Notes under the pieces: generated by a model | What the model was told of the DNA's origin: nothing | Seen by the model: the letters and a program-made list of their open reading frames with translations, nothing else | Databases searched by the model: none | Shown here: positions 24,700 through 34,543 of the stretch, piece by piece | How the letters are laid out: each line of letters opens with the position of its first letter | Position numbering within the stretch: position 1 is the first letter of the stretch | Source: Erythrobacter colymbi | Lineage (GTDB): Bacteria > Pseudomonadota > Alphaproteobacteria > Sphingomonadales > Sphingomonadaceae | Assembly (NCBI RefSeq): GCF_002155685.1 | Contig: NZ_MUYK01000003.1 | Span: 372,001 to 436,000 of the forward strand | Direction of reading: 5' to 3' | Length of the DNA: 64,000 nucleotides | Program-made: the position numbers and the translations under genes

Positions 24700-25919
24700 G
24701 CGAGACCCCCGCCACCGACAACGTCCGCCAGTTCACCGTCGGCGAGGATGACGACGGCATTCGGCTCGACCGCTGGTTCAAGCGCAACCTGCCGCAGGTC
24801 GGCTTTGCCACGGTCTCGCGCTGGGCGCGCACCGGGCAGATCCGGGTCGATGGCAAGCGCGCCAAGCCGGAAGACCGCCTCGCGGCCGGACAGGTGCTGC
24901 GCGTGCCCCCTGGCGGAGAGGACGCGCCGAAGAAGGCTTCCGCCGCGCCGCGTGTCCGCACGCTCAGCCCCGAACAGATCGCCGAAGCGAAGGACATGGT
25001 GATCCATGAAACCCGCGCCGCGATCGTGCTCAACAAGCCACCGGGCCTCGCCACGCAAGGCGGGAGCAAGACCACCAAGCACGTCGATGGCTTGCTCGAT
25101 GCCTTCGTCGAGGACGAGCGCACCCCGCGCCCGCGCCTCGTCCACCGGCTCGACAAGGATACCAGCGGCGTCCTCCTGATCGCCCGCACGCCGGGGAGCG
25201 CCGCGAGCTTCTCCAAGCGCTTCGCCAGCCGCAGCGCGCGCAAGGTCTACTGGGCGCTGGTGGTCGGCAAGCCCGACCTTGCTGAGGGCGTGATCGACGC
25301 GCCGCTCGCCAAGCAGCCGGGCACCGGCGGCGAGAAGATGCATATCGACGAGGAGAACGGCGCAGCGGCCAAGACCCGCTACCGCGTGGTCGACAGCGCG
25401 GGCCAGCGCGCCGCGTGGGTCGAACTCGAGCCGCTGACGGGCCGCACCCACCAGCTGCGCGTCCACATGGCCGCGATCGGCCACCCGATCGTGGGCGACG
25501 GCAAATATGGCGGGCCCGATGCCTTCCTCACCGGCGCGGTGAGCCGGAAGATGCACCTCCACGCGCGCCGCCTGATCATCACCGAACCAAAGGCGGGAGA
25601 GGGAACCGGCGGCAAGCTCGACGTGACCGCCGAACTCCCCCCGCATTTCGCCGCGAGCATGGAGGTGCTGGGCTTCGATCCCGCCATGTCCGACGCCTCG
25701 CCCTTGCGCGAAGAGGTGCCGGAGAAGACCCCGGAAGAGAAGAAGCAGGCCGCGCGCCGCCACTTCAAGCAGGCGCGCAAGGAAGAGCGTGCCCCCCGCC
25801 GTGCGCGCGGGGCCGCCAATGCCAAGGCGAAGGCGAAGCCCAAGGGCAAGCCCAAGGTGAAGAGCAAACCGGGCGCGAAGCCCGGCGCCAAGCCCGGAGG
25901 CCGCAAGCCGGGCCGCTGA
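24696..25919 (+). CDS. RluA-family 23S rRNA pseudouridine synthase with a basic tail
   Basis: 407 residues. An S4 RNA-binding domain (~15-75: GIRLDRWFKRNLPQVGFATV) precedes the catalytic domain with the active-site aspartate in HRLDKDTSGVLL and the RluA motif GRTHQLRVH. It isomerises uridine to pseudouridine in 23S rRNA, probably as an RluC-type enzyme, though the exact position cannot be told. The last ~60 residues are an unusually basic low-complexity extension of Lys/Pro/Gly repeats (PKGKPKVKSKPGAKPG), perhaps an extra RNA contact. It is coupled to crcB upstream by ATGA and to the PaiB gene downstream by TGATG. Confidence 0.93.
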   Translation: MSETPATDNVRQFTVGEDDDGIRLDRWFKRNLPQVGFATVSRWARTGQIRVDGKRAKPEDRLAAGQVLRVPPGGEDAPKKASAAPRVRTLSPEQIAEAKDMVIHETRAAIVLNKPPGLATQGGSKTTKHVDGLLDAFVEDERTPRPRLVHRLDKDTSGVLLIARTPGSAASFSKRFASRSARKVYWALVVGKPDLAEGVIDAPLAKQPGTGGEKMHIDEENGAAAKTRYRVVDSAGQRAAWVELEPLTGRTHQLRVHMAAIGHPIVGDGKYGGPDAFLTGAVSRKMHLHARRLIITEPKAGEGTGGKLDVTAELPPHFAASMEVLGFDPAMSDASPLREEVPEKTPEEKKQAARRHFKQARKEERAPRRARGAANAKAKAKPKGKPKVKSKPGAKPGAKPGGRKPGR

Positions 25920-26521
25920 TGCATCCCAATCCGCTGTATCGTACCGATGACCGCAGCCTGTGCGAGAGCCTGATCGAGGAGATCGGCTTCGGCATGGTGT
26001 TCGCCACCACGCCTGACGGGCCGCGGGTCGCGCACACGCCGCTGATCTCGACCGGTGATGGAGCGATCCAGTTCCACCTCGCGCGCGGCAACGCCCTGAC
26101 GCGCCACCTTTCCGCCGGGGCCGACGCGCTGATCGTGGTCAACGGCCCGGACGCTTATGTCAGCCCCCGTTGGTACGACAACCGCGACACGGTGCCGACG
26201 TGGGATTACGTCTCGCTCGAGCTGGAAGGCCGGGTGCGCAGGATGGCCGACGAGGGCCTCGAAGCCTTCCTCCACGCCGCGATCCTCAAGCACGAAGGGC
26301 GGCTCGGGGGCGATGCATGGCTGGCCGAGGAATCCTCCGAGAAAGTCTGGAGCGGGCTGTTCCGCGGCATCGTCGGCTTCGAGCTCGAGGTGCTGGCGTG
26401 GCGGCCGACGCTGAAGCTGTCGCAGAACAAGTCCGCCGAAGAGCGCGCGCGCGTCGCCGAGGGGCTGGAAGCCGCAGGCCACGCCGCCCTCGCCCATCTC
26501 GTGCGGGAGCTGCCGGCATGA
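25919..26521 (+). CDS. PaiB-family FMN-binding protein
   Basis: 200 residues. It matches the PaiB/FMN-binding negative regulator family: the N-terminal MHPNPLYRTDD, the split-barrel strands GMVFATTPDGPRVAHTPLI and DALIVVNGPDAYVSPRWY, the WDYVSLELEGRV strand and the C-terminal KLSQNKSAEER motif. B. subtilis PaiB is reported to repress sporulation and protease genes, but members in other bacteria are poorly studied and may act as FMN- or haem-binding enzymes. The first codon overlaps the stop of the pseudouridine synthase gene. Confidence 0.9.
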   Translation: MHPNPLYRTDDRSLCESLIEEIGFGMVFATTPDGPRVAHTPLISTGDGAIQFHLARGNALTRHLSAGADALIVVNGPDAYVSPRWYDNRDTVPTWDYVSLELEGRVRRMADEGLEAFLHAAILKHEGRLGGDAWLAEESSEKVWSGLFRGIVGFELEVLAWRPTLKLSQNKSAEERARVAEGLEAAGHAALAHLVRELPA

Positions 26522-27192
26522 CGCGGCTGCCCGTGCGCTTGGCCGTGTTCGACTGCGACGGCACGCTGGTCGACGGGCAGGCCGACGTCTGCTGGGCGAT
26601 GGAGCGCGCCTTCACCCGCGCAGGGCTCGCAGCGCCCGACAACCACGCCGTGCGCCGCATCGTCGGCCTCAGCTTGCCTGCCGCCGTGCGCAGCCTCGCG
26701 CCGGCCCTCTCCGACGAGCAGAACCGCGCGGTCACCGAATTCTACCGCTCCAGCTTCCGCGCGCGGCGCGAGGAAGGGTTGCTCGACGAGCCGCTGTATG
26801 ACGGCATCGCCGAGCTGCTGCGCGCTCTTCACGCCGATGGCTGGAGCCTCGCCGTCGCCACCGGCAAGTCAGACCGCGGGCTCGCCGCCTGCCTTGCCAG
26901 CCACGGCATCGCCGACCTGTTCGTCTCGCTCCAGACCGCCGACCGCCACCCCTCCAAGCCCCACCCCGCGATGCTCGAAGCCGCGCTGTTCGAAGCGGGA
27001 GCGCAACGCGAGGAAGCCGTGATGATCGGCGACACCAGCTTCGACATGCTGATGGCGCGCAGCATCGGGGTCGCCGCGATCGGGGTCGGCTGGGGCTATC
27101 ACGGCGCGCATGAGCTGATCGCCAGCGGCGCGGCGCGCGTGGCCGAGACCGCTGCGGACCTTGCCGCCGCATTGGAGGACACCCTGCCATGA
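26518..27192 (+). CDS. HAD-family phosphatase (phosphoglycolate phosphatase-like)
   Basis: 224 residues with all four HAD motifs: nucleophile and acid/base in FDCDGTLVDG, threonine in VATGKSDRGL, lysine in SKPHPAM, and the metal site in MIGDTSFDM. The helical cap between ~20 and 85 is of type C1. This is the Gph/PGP subgroup that dephosphorylates small metabolites such as 2-phosphoglycolate; the true substrate is uncertain. ATGA overlaps join it to the genes on both sides. Confidence 0.9.
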   Translation: MTRLPVRLAVFDCDGTLVDGQADVCWAMERAFTRAGLAAPDNHAVRRIVGLSLPAAVRSLAPALSDEQNRAVTEFYRSSFRARREEGLLDEPLYDGIAELLRALHADGWSLAVATGKSDRGLAACLASHGIADLFVSLQTADRHPSKPHPAMLEAALFEAGAQREEAVMIGDTSFDMLMARSIGVAAIGVGWGYHGAHELIASGAARVAETAADLAAALEDTLP

Positions 27193-27428
27193 GCCGTTCC
27201 GACCGCGAGATCGCCGATGCCCGGGCGCGCACCGGGTTCATCGTCATCACCCTCGTCCGCTTCGGCGGGATCGCCCTGATCATGCTCGGCTTCGCGATTT
27301 CGGGCGGGGTGATCGACCTGCCGCGGCCGCTCGGCGCGGTGCTGGCGGTGATGGGCTTCTTCGAATTCTTCTTCCTCCCCCGCTTCATCGCGCGGGCGTG
27401 GAATGCGAAGGACAGCACGCGCAAATGA
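27189..27428 (+). CDS. Small membrane protein of unknown function
   Basis: 79 residues with two hydrophobic helices (FIVITLVRFGGIALIMLGFA and PLGAVLAVMGFFEFFFLP) and a basic C-terminal end. It is joined by ATGA overlaps to the HAD phosphatase upstream and the ATP12-like chaperone downstream, so it is very probably translated. I recognise small proteins like this between these genes in related genomes, but no function is known to me. Confidence 0.8.
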   Translation: MSRSDREIADARARTGFIVITLVRFGGIALIMLGFAISGGVIDLPRPLGAVLAVMGFFEFFFLPRFIARAWNAKDSTRK

Positions 27429-28129
27429 TCCGCCGGTTCTACAAGGACGTGACGCTCGCCGGGGTGGCGGGCGGGCACCAGGTGATGCTCGACGCGCGCG
27501 GGGTAAAGACCGTCGGCGGCGCGCCGCAGATCGTGCCGACCGCAGCGCTCGGCGAGGCGATGGCGGCGGAGTGGCGCCAGCAGGGCGAAAAGATCGACCC
27601 CGCCAGCCTCCCCTTGCGCGACATGGCGGATTACGCGATCGACATCGTCGCGGCCGATCCGGCGGCAGTGGCCAAGGGCCTCGTCGCCTATGGCGAGACC
27701 GACACGCTATGTTACCGCGCCGATCCGGACGAACCGCTCCACGCGCGCCAGCAGGCCGTGTGGGAGCCGCTGCTCCGGCAATTCGAGGCCGCGCACGGCG
27801 TCACTCTGGTGCGGGTCAGCGGCGTGGTCCACCGCCCGCAGCCGCCCGAGACGCTGGCGAAGCTGGAAGCGCGGCTCCTCGCCCTCCCGCCCTTCGTGCT
27901 CGCGGGGGTCGAGGCCATGACCAAGCTCGCCGCCTCGCTCGTCACCGCGCTCGCCGCGCTCGATGCGACCCACGAGGACGAGCCGCTCGCACTGTGGCAG
28001 GCGGTGTGTCTGGAAGAGGAATGGCAGGCCGACCTGTGGGGCCGCGACTGGGAGGCCGAGGAGCGGCGTGCCCGGCGCGAGGCCGATTTCCTGCGCGCCT
28101 GCGCCTTCGCGCGGCTGGCGCGGGGCTAG
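27425..28129 (+). CDS. ATP12-family chaperone protein
   Basis: 234 residues, matching the ATP12 family (MIRRFYKDVTLAG, VMLDARGVKTVGGAPQIVPT, AEWRQQGEKIDPASLPL, DTLCYRADPDEPLHARQQAVW, ALWQAVCLEEEWQADLWGRD). In mitochondria ATP12 binds the alpha subunit of the F1 ATPase during assembly. In alphaproteobacteria the role is presumed similar. It is the last gene of the crcB operon, ending one base before the converging lipoprotein gene. Confidence 0.92.
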   Translation: MIRRFYKDVTLAGVAGGHQVMLDARGVKTVGGAPQIVPTAALGEAMAAEWRQQGEKIDPASLPLRDMADYAIDIVAADPAAVAKGLVAYGETDTLCYRADPDEPLHARQQAVWEPLLRQFEAAHGVTLVRVSGVVHRPQPPETLAKLEARLLALPPFVLAGVEAMTKLAASLVTALAALDATHEDEPLALWQAVCLEEEWQADLWGRDWEAEERRARREADFLRACAFARLARG

Positions 28130-28130
28130 A

Positions 28131-28730
28131 TCAGCCCGCCGCCACCCAGTCGGCGATGTCCTTGGCGATCCGGTTCGCCGCGATATTGAGCGCCGCGCCG
28201 ACCGCGCGGGTTTCGGCGACGACGCCGGTCTCCTTCGCCTCGAACCGCCGCGTGGTCACGGTGCCGTCCTTGGTGATCCGCACCGCATCGAAACGCACCA
28301 CCGCCGAGGAGGTCTGCGCGTCGTAGCCCATGTCGATCAGCGTGCCCTGCAAGGTCACCGTGGCGAGCGTGGTCGTGTCGTCCCCGTCGATCACCAGTGC
28401 CTGCCCGCGCGAGCGGATCGTCTCGCCCACCAGCCGCCGGAACAGGCGTGCGGGCTTTTCGACCCAGAAGGCCTCCTTGAGATAGGCGAGCTCGGTATCG
28501 CTCACCGCCACCGGCACGCGGATCACATCGAGCTTGGCGGGGGTGTCGAAGGCCATCACCGCGATCACCGGACGCTCGGCCCCGGCGGCGACGCCCGGCC
28601 CGGCGGGCGCGGTGGCGGCGGGGCTGAGGGTGAGCAGGCTCGCGGGCGGATCGCCGCCGAGGCTGATGCAGCCCGTCAGCGCGAGCGCTAGCGGAACAGC
28701 AAGCAGGACAGGCCGGAAGCGGATGGTCAT
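28131..28730 (-). CDS. ABC-type transport auxiliary lipoprotein of an MCE/Mla system
   Basis: 199 residues. A lipoprotein signal (LALALTGC, cysteine ~21) leads into the ABC-transport auxiliary (PqiC-like) domain, with the strands PVIAVMAFDTPAKLDVIRVPV, ELAYLKEAFWVEKPARLF and the later VRFDAVRITKDG. Such lipoproteins are the outer-membrane part of MCE lipid transporters. It sits 12 bases downstream of the mlaD-like gene as the last gene of the operon. Confidence 0.88.
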   Translation of the reverse strand: MTIRFRPVLLAVPLALALTGCISLGGDPPASLLTLSPAATAPAGPGVAAGAERPVIAVMAFDTPAKLDVIRVPVAVSDTELAYLKEAFWVEKPARLFRRLVGETIRSRGQALVIDGDDTTTLATVTLQGTLIDMGYDAQTSSAVVRFDAVRITKDGTVTTRRFEAKETGVVAETRAVGAALNIAANRIAKDIADWVAAG

Positions 28731-28742
28731 GCGGTCGTTCCC

Positions 28743-29693
28743 CTATTGCGGCTTATATTCGGGCAGCGACTTGCCGCCCACCAGAGCGCCCGCGCCTTCG
28801 GCTTCGAGCTTCTCGGTGATCGAACGCAGCGCGCGGCTGGTGGCGCGCAGGTCCTGCAAGGTCGCCTCGGCATTGGGCAGGGTGCTGGTGCGCAGTTGCC
28901 GCGCGGCCGGGCGCGTATCCTCCAGCGTCGCCGAAAGCGAGGCGAGCGCGGCATTGGCGCTCTTCAGCGTTTCGCGCAGTTCGCGCGCCAGCGGCTCGCC
29001 TTCCTTGTCGACGAGGGTATTGGTTGTCAGCGCCAGCTTTTCCGCCGCATCGAGCGTCTGGTTGAATTCCTGCATGGTGACGCGGAATTCCTTGAGGTTC
29101 TGCGTCAGCTCCGGGGTCGCATCGGCGAGGCCGCCGGTCAGGCGGTTGGAGTTCTTGAGGATGCCCGCCAGCTCCTTCTGGTTTTCGGGCCCGAGGATGG
29201 TGTTGAGCTGTTCGGTCAGGGTCGCCAGGCGCTCAAGCAGCAGCGGCGCGTTGGCGACGATCTCGCCGAAGCCGCCGCGCCCCGGGGGGATCACCGGGCG
29301 GCCTTCAGGGCAGGCGGTGGTCTCGCAGGTGATCGGCGGATTGCCCTTGCGGGCGCCGTCCAAGAGGATCGTCGAGACGCCGGTGAAGCTCGCCTGGATG
29401 GTCGCCTGGGTGCCGACGAGGATCGGCACGTCGTCCTTCACCTTCACCCGCACACGCACGAATTCGGGGTTGTCCTTGGCAAGCGCGATCTCGGTCACCT
29501 GCCCCACGGGCACGCCCGCGAAGGTCACCTGGCTGCCATTGGCGAGGCCCGAGACCGACTGGTTGTAGAAGATGTCGTATTCGTCCTTTGCGCCTTCATT
29601 GAGACGCGCGATCCAGACGATGAACGCCGCCAGCGCCGCCAGCAGCACCAGCGTTACCGCACCGACCCACAGATGATTGGCTCTGGTCTCCAT
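28743..29693 (-). CDS. mlaD: MlaD/MCE-family lipid-binding protein
   Basis: 316 residues. One N-terminal transmembrane helix (LWVGAVTLVLLAALAAFIVW) is followed by a single MCE domain (~40-130: VSGLANGSQVTFAGVPVGQV, VGTQATIQASFTGVSTILLDG) and a long helical tail rich in Leu/Glu/Asn typical of MCE needles (LNTILGPENQKELAGIL, LEDTRPAARQLRTSTLP). It should form a periplasmic ring that carries lipids between membranes. An insert with two cysteines (ITCETTACPEG) after the MCE domain could form a disulfide. It is larger than E. coli MlaD (~183 residues). Confidence 0.92.
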   Translation of the reverse strand: METRANHLWVGAVTLVLLAALAAFIVWIARLNEGAKDEYDIFYNQSVSGLANGSQVTFAGVPVGQVTEIALAKDNPEFVRVRVKVKDDVPILVGTQATIQASFTGVSTILLDGARKGNPPITCETTACPEGRPVIPPGRGGFGEIVANAPLLLERLATLTEQLNTILGPENQKELAGILKNSNRLTGGLADATPELTQNLKEFRVTMQEFNQTLDAAEKLALTTNTLVDKEGEPLARELRETLKSANAALASLSATLEDTRPAARQLRTSTLPNAEATLQDLRATSRALRSITEKLEAEGAGALVGGKSLPEYKPQ

Positions 29694-29741
29694 GGCGCTC
29701 CTATGCGGCCCGGCGGGCGGGCTTGTCCAATGTTATCGGGC

Positions 29742-30554
29742 TCATGCGGTGCCCCCCTCCCGCGCCTGAGCGGCATGGGCGCTGCGGCCGCGCGGGCCGT
29801 TGAAATATTCCTCGATCCACGGATGCCCCGTCGCCACCAGCTCAGGGATGGTGCCGACCGCGATGATCTTCTTTTCCGCAATCACCGCGACACGGTCGCA
29901 GATCTCGTAAAGCGTATCGAGATCATGGGTTATGAGAAACACGGTCAGGCCCAGCGTTTCCTTCAGCTCGCGAGTCAGCCGGTCGAACTTGGCGGCACCG
30001 ATAGGGTCGAGACCCGCGGTCGGCTCGTCGAGGAACAGCAGCTCGGGATCGAGTGCGAGGGCGCGGGCGAGGCCGGCGCGCTTTTTCATCCCGCCCGACA
30101 GCTCGTTGGGATATTTCTGCACGGCGCTTTCCGGCAGGCCTGTCAGCATCACCTTGTAGCGCGCGATCTCGGCACGGAAATCGGAGTCGAGCTCGGGGTA
30201 GAACTGCTTCAATGGCACCTCGACGTTCTCGCCCACCGTCAGGGTCGAGAACAGCGCGCCGCCCTGGAACAGCACGCCCCAGCGCTCGCGCACGACGAGG
30301 TCGGTCTCGGCATCCTCGCCGCACAGGTTGCGTCCCAGCACGGTGATGCGCCCCGCCTCGGGCTGCTGGAGCCCGATGATCGAGCGCATCAGCACCGACT
30401 TGCCCGTGCCCGATCCGCCGACCACGCCGAGAATCTCCCCGCGCCGGACGATAAGGTCGAGCCCCTCGTGGACCGCGAAGTCGCCGAACTTGTTGACCAG
30501 CCCCTCGACCACGATGGCCGGGCTGTTGTCATCGGGGTGTTCGTTCATCCGCAT
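29742..30554 (-). CDS. mlaF: ABC transporter ATP-binding protein of the Mla/MCE system
   Basis: 270 residues with intact ATPase motifs: Walker A GGSGTGKS, signature LSGGMKKRAGLARAL, Walker B LLFLDEPTAGLD and switch histidine in LITHDLDTL. The GGMKKR variant is typical of the MlaF/TTG2A family. It powers the lipid transporter with MlaE. I chose ATG 30554, which begins five bases after the mlaE stop region; a second ATG at 30548 is in frame. Confidence 0.94.
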   Translation of the reverse strand: MRMNEHPDDNSPAIVVEGLVNKFGDFAVHEGLDLIVRRGEILGVVGGSGTGKSVLMRSIIGLQQPEAGRITVLGRNLCGEDAETDLVVRERWGVLFQGGALFSTLTVGENVEVPLKQFYPELDSDFRAEIARYKVMLTGLPESAVQKYPNELSGGMKKRAGLARALALDPELLFLDEPTAGLDPIGAAKFDRLTRELKETLGLTVFLITHDLDTLYEICDRVAVIAEKKIIAVGTIPELVATGHPWIEEYFNGPRGRSAHAAQAREGGTA

Positions 30555-30558
30555 CGGA

Positions 30559-31671
30559 TCATCCCCACCCGATTTCGGTGAAGAACACCGCGAAGAAGGC
30601 ATCGAGCACGATCACCGCGAAGATTGCGGAGACCACCGCCATCGTCGTGCGGCGGCCGACTTCCTCGGAATTGCCGTGGACCTGCATCCCGTGGAAGCAT
30701 CCCGCGAGCGCGACGATCAGCCCGAAGACCGGCGCCTTGATGAGGCCCACCCACAGGTCGTGCACCGGCACCACTTCCTGAATGCGCACCAGGAAGGTGA
30801 AGAAGGGGATGCCGAGCGCGAACTGGCCGACCACCGCTCCGCCGATGATCGCCATCATCGCCGCGTAGAAACCGAGCAGGATCATCATGAAGGTCGCCGC
30901 CAGGATGCGCGGGATCACCAGCACCTCGATCGGCGAGATGCCGATGGTGCGCATCGCGTCGATCTCCTCGGTCAGCTTCATCGTCCCGATCTGCGCGGCA
31001 AAGGCGCTGCCCGAGCGGCCCGCGACCATGATCGCGGTCATCAGCACGCCAAGCTCGCGCAGGGTAATGCGCCCGACGAGATTGACCGTCAGCGCCTCCG
31101 CCCCGAACTGCTCGAGCTGGACCGAGCCCTGCTGGGCGATGACGATGCCGATGAGGAAGCTCATCAGGCCGATGATTGGCAGTGCCGAGACGCCGACCAG
31201 CTCCATCTGGTGGACCAGCGCTTTGAGCGGAAAGCGGCTCGGGTGACGCAAGAGGCTGCCAGCGCCAAGGATGATCTGCCCGAAGAAGCCGACCACACCA
31301 TAGACCCCGCCGCGGGCGTTGAAGACATGCTCGCCGAGTTTGGTCGGCACGCGCTCCCACACCGGCAGGCGGTGCGGGTGGGTATCGCCCCCGGCGTCGA
31401 TCTCGTGCATCGCCGCGAGCAATCGCTGGGCAGCGGGGCTCGCGCCGGTGATCTCGCTGTTGTGCTCTCGCGCGAAGCGGCACACGACCCACGCGCCCAC
31501 CGTATCGATCTCCTCGACGCCCGCCAGATCGACGCTGGCGACGGGGCCTGCGAGGGCTTTGAGATCGCGTTCGAGCGGGGCGATGACCGGTAGCGTCAGC
31601 TCTCCTGACAGCACCAGCCGACCGCCGTCCGCGCCGCCATCCTCCAGCAAATGTTGCGCGCCGCTTTGCAT
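30559..31671 (-). CDS. mlaE: MlaE-family lipid ABC transporter permease with N-terminal STAS domain
   Basis: 370 residues. Residues ~1-100 form a STAS-like domain (LVLSGELTLPVIAPLERDL, VDLAGVEEIDTVGAWVV), which in E. coli is a separate protein (MlaB). Residues ~110-370 are the MlaE permease (FPLKALVHQMELVGVSALPI, ELGVLMTAIMVAGRSGSAFA, EIDAMRTIGISPIEVLVIPR). Such STAS-permease fusions are usual in alphaproteobacteria. It is the first gene of the mlaEFD-lipoprotein operon and is divergent from valS. Confidence 0.94.
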   Translation of the reverse strand: MQSGAQHLLEDGGADGGRLVLSGELTLPVIAPLERDLKALAGPVASVDLAGVEEIDTVGAWVVCRFAREHNSEITGASPAAQRLLAAMHEIDAGGDTHPHRLPVWERVPTKLGEHVFNARGGVYGVVGFFGQIILGAGSLLRHPSRFPLKALVHQMELVGVSALPIIGLMSFLIGIVIAQQGSVQLEQFGAEALTVNLVGRITLRELGVLMTAIMVAGRSGSAFAAQIGTMKLTEEIDAMRTIGISPIEVLVIPRILAATFMMILLGFYAAMMAIIGGAVVGQFALGIPFFTFLVRIQEVVPVHDLWVGLIKAPVFGLIVALAGCFHGMQVHGNSEEVGRRTTMAVVSAIFAVIVLDAFFAVFFTEIGWG

Positions 31672-31794
31672 CGGTAGCGGGGTATGGGGGGATTTTCGTG
31701 GTGCCGCAAGGCTCTCGCGACGCAGATTTGGGCTTCCTTGCGACCCTTTGCATCATTGCATCGCAACATGGGTGCTGGCATGGCGCGGGGCATT

Positions 31795-34539
31795 ATGAGC
31801 GAGCAGACAAACGCACCTTTGGCCACCACCTTCGACCCCGCTGCGATCGAGGCGCGATGGTATTCCCATTGGGAGACGAACGGCCTGTTCCGGCCCGAAC
31901 GCCCCGAGGCGGAAGCCTATACCATCGTCAACCCCCCGCCCAACGTCACGGGCAGCCTCCATATCGGCCATGCGCTCGACAACACCTTGCAGGACGTGGT
32001 GGTCCGCTACGAACGCCTGCGCGGCAAGGACGCCTTGTGGGTGGTCGGCATGGACCACGCCGGGATCGCGACGCAGATGGTGGTCGAGCGCCAGCTGGAA
32101 GCGCGGCAGGACAAGCGCACCAACTACTCGCGCGAGGCCTTCGTCGAGAAGGTGTGGGAGTGGAAGGCCGAGAGCGGCGGCAGCATCGTCGGCCAGCTGC
32201 GCCGCCTCGGCTGCTCGATGGACTGGAGCCGCGAGCAGTTCACGATGGACCCGCACTTCACCCGCGCGGTGATCAAGACCTTCGTCGATCTCTACAACGA
32301 CGGGCTGATCTACCGGGATAAACGCCTGGTGAACTGGGACCCCAAGCTCAAGACCGCGATCAGCGATCTCGAGGTCGAGACGCAAACCATCGCGGGCAGC
32401 TTCTGGCACTTCAAATATCCGCTGGCGGACGGCGCGCGGCTCGATGACGGGCGCGATTACCTCGAAGTCGCCACCACCCGGCCCGAGACGATGCTCGCAG
32501 ACATGGCGGTGGCGGTGAACCCGGCGGACCCGCGCTATCAGAGCGTGATCGGCAAGCACGTGATCCTGCCGCTCACCGGCCGCCGCATCCCGGTGATCGC
32601 CGACGAACACGCCGATCCCGAACTCGGCTCGGGCTGCGTCAAGATCACGCCCGGCCACGACTTCAACGACTTCGAAGTCGGCAAGCGCGCGGGCTTTGCC
32701 CCGGCCGACATGCTCAACATGCTCGATGCCGAGGCCAACGTGTGCCAGACGGCGGACGGGCTGGTGCCTGACGATTTCATCGGGCTCCACCGCTTCAAGC
32801 GAGACGGCGAGGACGGCGCGCGCGAGCTGGTGGTGGCGCGGATGAAGGCGCTCGGGCTGCTCATCCCCCACGTCACCAAGGACAAGGAAGGCAACGAGGT
32901 CGAGCACGACGCCGAGCCGCGCCAGATCGCGACCCCCTTCGGCGACCGCGGCGGCGTGGTGATCGAACCGTGGCTGACCGACCAATGGTATGTGAACGCG
33001 GCGGAACTCGCCAAGAAGCCGATCGAAGCGGTGCGCTCGGGCGACATCCAGATCGTGCCCAAGACATGGGAGAAGACCTTCTTCAACTGGATGGAAAACA
33101 TCCAGCCGTGGTGCGTCTCGCGCCAGCTGTGGTGGGGGCACCGGATTCCGGCCTGGTTCGCCGATGACGGCCGCTGCTTCGTTGCCGAGAACGAAGCCGC
33201 CGCGCAGGCGCTCGCGGGCGAGGGCGTTGCGCTGACGCAGGACGAGGACGTCCTCGACACGTGGTTCTCCTCCGCCCTGTGGCCCTTCGCCACGCTGGGG
33301 TGGCCGGAGGACGACAGCCCGCTCCTCGAAAAGCACTTCCCCAACTCGCTCCTCATCTCCGGCTTCGACATCCTGTTTTTCTGGGATGCGCGGATGATGA
33401 TGATGGGCTTCTACAACATGGGCCAGAAGCCCTGGGACACGCTCTATCTCCACGGCCTCGTGCGCGCAGCCGATGGCGCGAAGATGTCGAAGTCCAAGGG
33501 CAACGTGGTCGATCCGCTCGGCCTCATCGACCAGTACGGCGCGGATGCGCTGCGCTTCTTCATGGCGGCGATGGAGAGCCAGGGCCGCGACATCAAGATG
33601 GATGAAAAGCGGGTCGAGGGTTACCGCAACTTCGCCACCAAGCTGTGGAACGCGGCGCGCTTCTGCCAGTCGAACGGGATCGGGGCGTCGAGCACCATCA
33701 AGGCCCCGCCCGCGCGGCTTGCCGCCAACCAATGGATCATCGGCGAGGTGCAGGCCTGCGTCACCGAGATCGAAAAGGCGATGGCCGACCTGCGCTTCGA
33801 TGCGGCGGCGAACGCCATCTACCAGTTCACGTGGTCGAAGTTCTGCGACTGGTATCTCGAGCTGATCAAGCCGGTCTTTGCTGGCGAGCCCGACAGCCCG
33901 CCCGCGGTCGAGACCCGTGCGGTGGCCGGCTGGGCGCTCGACCAGATCCTCGTCATGCTCCACCCCTTCATGCCCTTCATCACCGAAGAGCTGTGGCACA
34001 AGCTGGGCGCGCGAGATTACGAGCTGATCGTGGCGCAGTGGCCCAAGCCGGAAGCCGAGGTGAGCAAGGAAGCGACCGACGCGATCGACTGGGTGATCGA
34101 CCTCACCACCAACACCCGCTCGGCCAAGAACGAGCTCGGCATTGCGCCCGGCGCGAAGCTGGCGGCGTGGGTGGCCGCGCCTTCGGACGTCGCTGCGCGC
34201 ACCATCGAGCGCTCCAGCGCCGCCATCGAACGCCTCGCGCGCCTCACTCCCGTCACCATCGGCGGGGCCCCCGCAGGCCCCGCGATGCAGGTGACCGCGG
34301 GCGAGGACGTGTTCGTCATCCCGCTCGAAGGGATCGTCGACATCGCCGCCGAAAAGGCCCGGCTCGAAAAGGCGCTGGCGGCCTCGCAGAAGGAAGCCAA
34401 GAGCCTCGAAGGCCGCCTCTCCAACCCTGCCTTCGCCGAGAAGGCCAAGCCCGAAGCGGTCGAGAAGGCCCGCGCCGATCTCGCCCACCATTCGGGCGAA
34501 GTCGAGCGGCTGACGGCGGCGCTGGCGCGGCTGGGGTAA
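31795..34539 (+). CDS. valS: Valyl-tRNA synthetase
   Basis: 914 residues, class Ia synthetase that charges tRNA-Val. The HIGH motif is at 56-59 ([14 protein letters not shown]) and KMSKS at 563-567. The editing (CP1) domain lies between, with [15 protein letters not shown]. The anticodon-binding domain and the C-terminal coiled coil ([19 protein letters not shown]) are complete. ATG 31795 was chosen because [15 protein letters not shown] matches the family start and a GGGG ribosome site precedes it. Confidence 0.97.
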   Translation: MSEQTNAPLATTFDPAAIEARWYSHWETNGLFRPERPEAEAYTIVNPPPNVTGSLHIGHALDNTLQDVVVRYERLRGKDALWVVGMDHAGIATQMVVERQLEARQDKRTNYSREAFVEKVWEWKAESGGSIVGQLRRLGCSMDWSREQFTMDPHFTRAVIKTFVDLYNDGLIYRDKRLVNWDPKLKTAISDLEVETQTIAGSFWHFKYPLADGARLDDGRDYLEVATTRPETMLADMAVAVNPADPRYQSVIGKHVILPLTGRRIPVIADEHADPELGSGCVKITPGHDFNDFEVGKRAGFAPADMLNMLDAEANVCQTADGLVPDDFIGLHRFKRDGEDGARELVVARMKALGLLIPHVTKDKEGNEVEHDAEPRQIATPFGDRGGVVIEPWLTDQWYVNAAELAKKPIEAVRSGDIQIVPKTWEKTFFNWMENIQPWCVSRQLWWGHRIPAWFADDGRCFVAENEAAAQALAGEGVALTQDEDVLDTWFSSALWPFATLGWPEDDSPLLEKHFPNSLLISGFDILFFWDARMMMMGFYNMGQKPWDTLYLHGLVRAADGAKMSKSKGNVVDPLGLIDQYGADALRFFMAAMESQGRDIKMDEKRVEGYRNFATKLWNAARFCQSNGIGASSTIKAPPARLAANQWIIGEVQACVTEIEKAMADLRFDAAANAIYQFTWSKFCDWYLELIKPVFAGEPDSPPAVETRAVAGWALDQILVMLHPFMPFITEELWHKLGARDYELIVAQWPKPEAEVSKEATDAIDWVIDLTTNTRSAKNELGIAPGAKLAAWVAAPSDVAARTIERSSAAIERLARLTPVTIGGAPAGPAMQVTAGEDVFVIPLEGIVDIAAEKARLEKALAASQKEAKSLEGRLSNPAFAEKAKPEAVEKARADLAHHSGEVERLTAALARLG

Positions 34540-34543
34540 GGCG

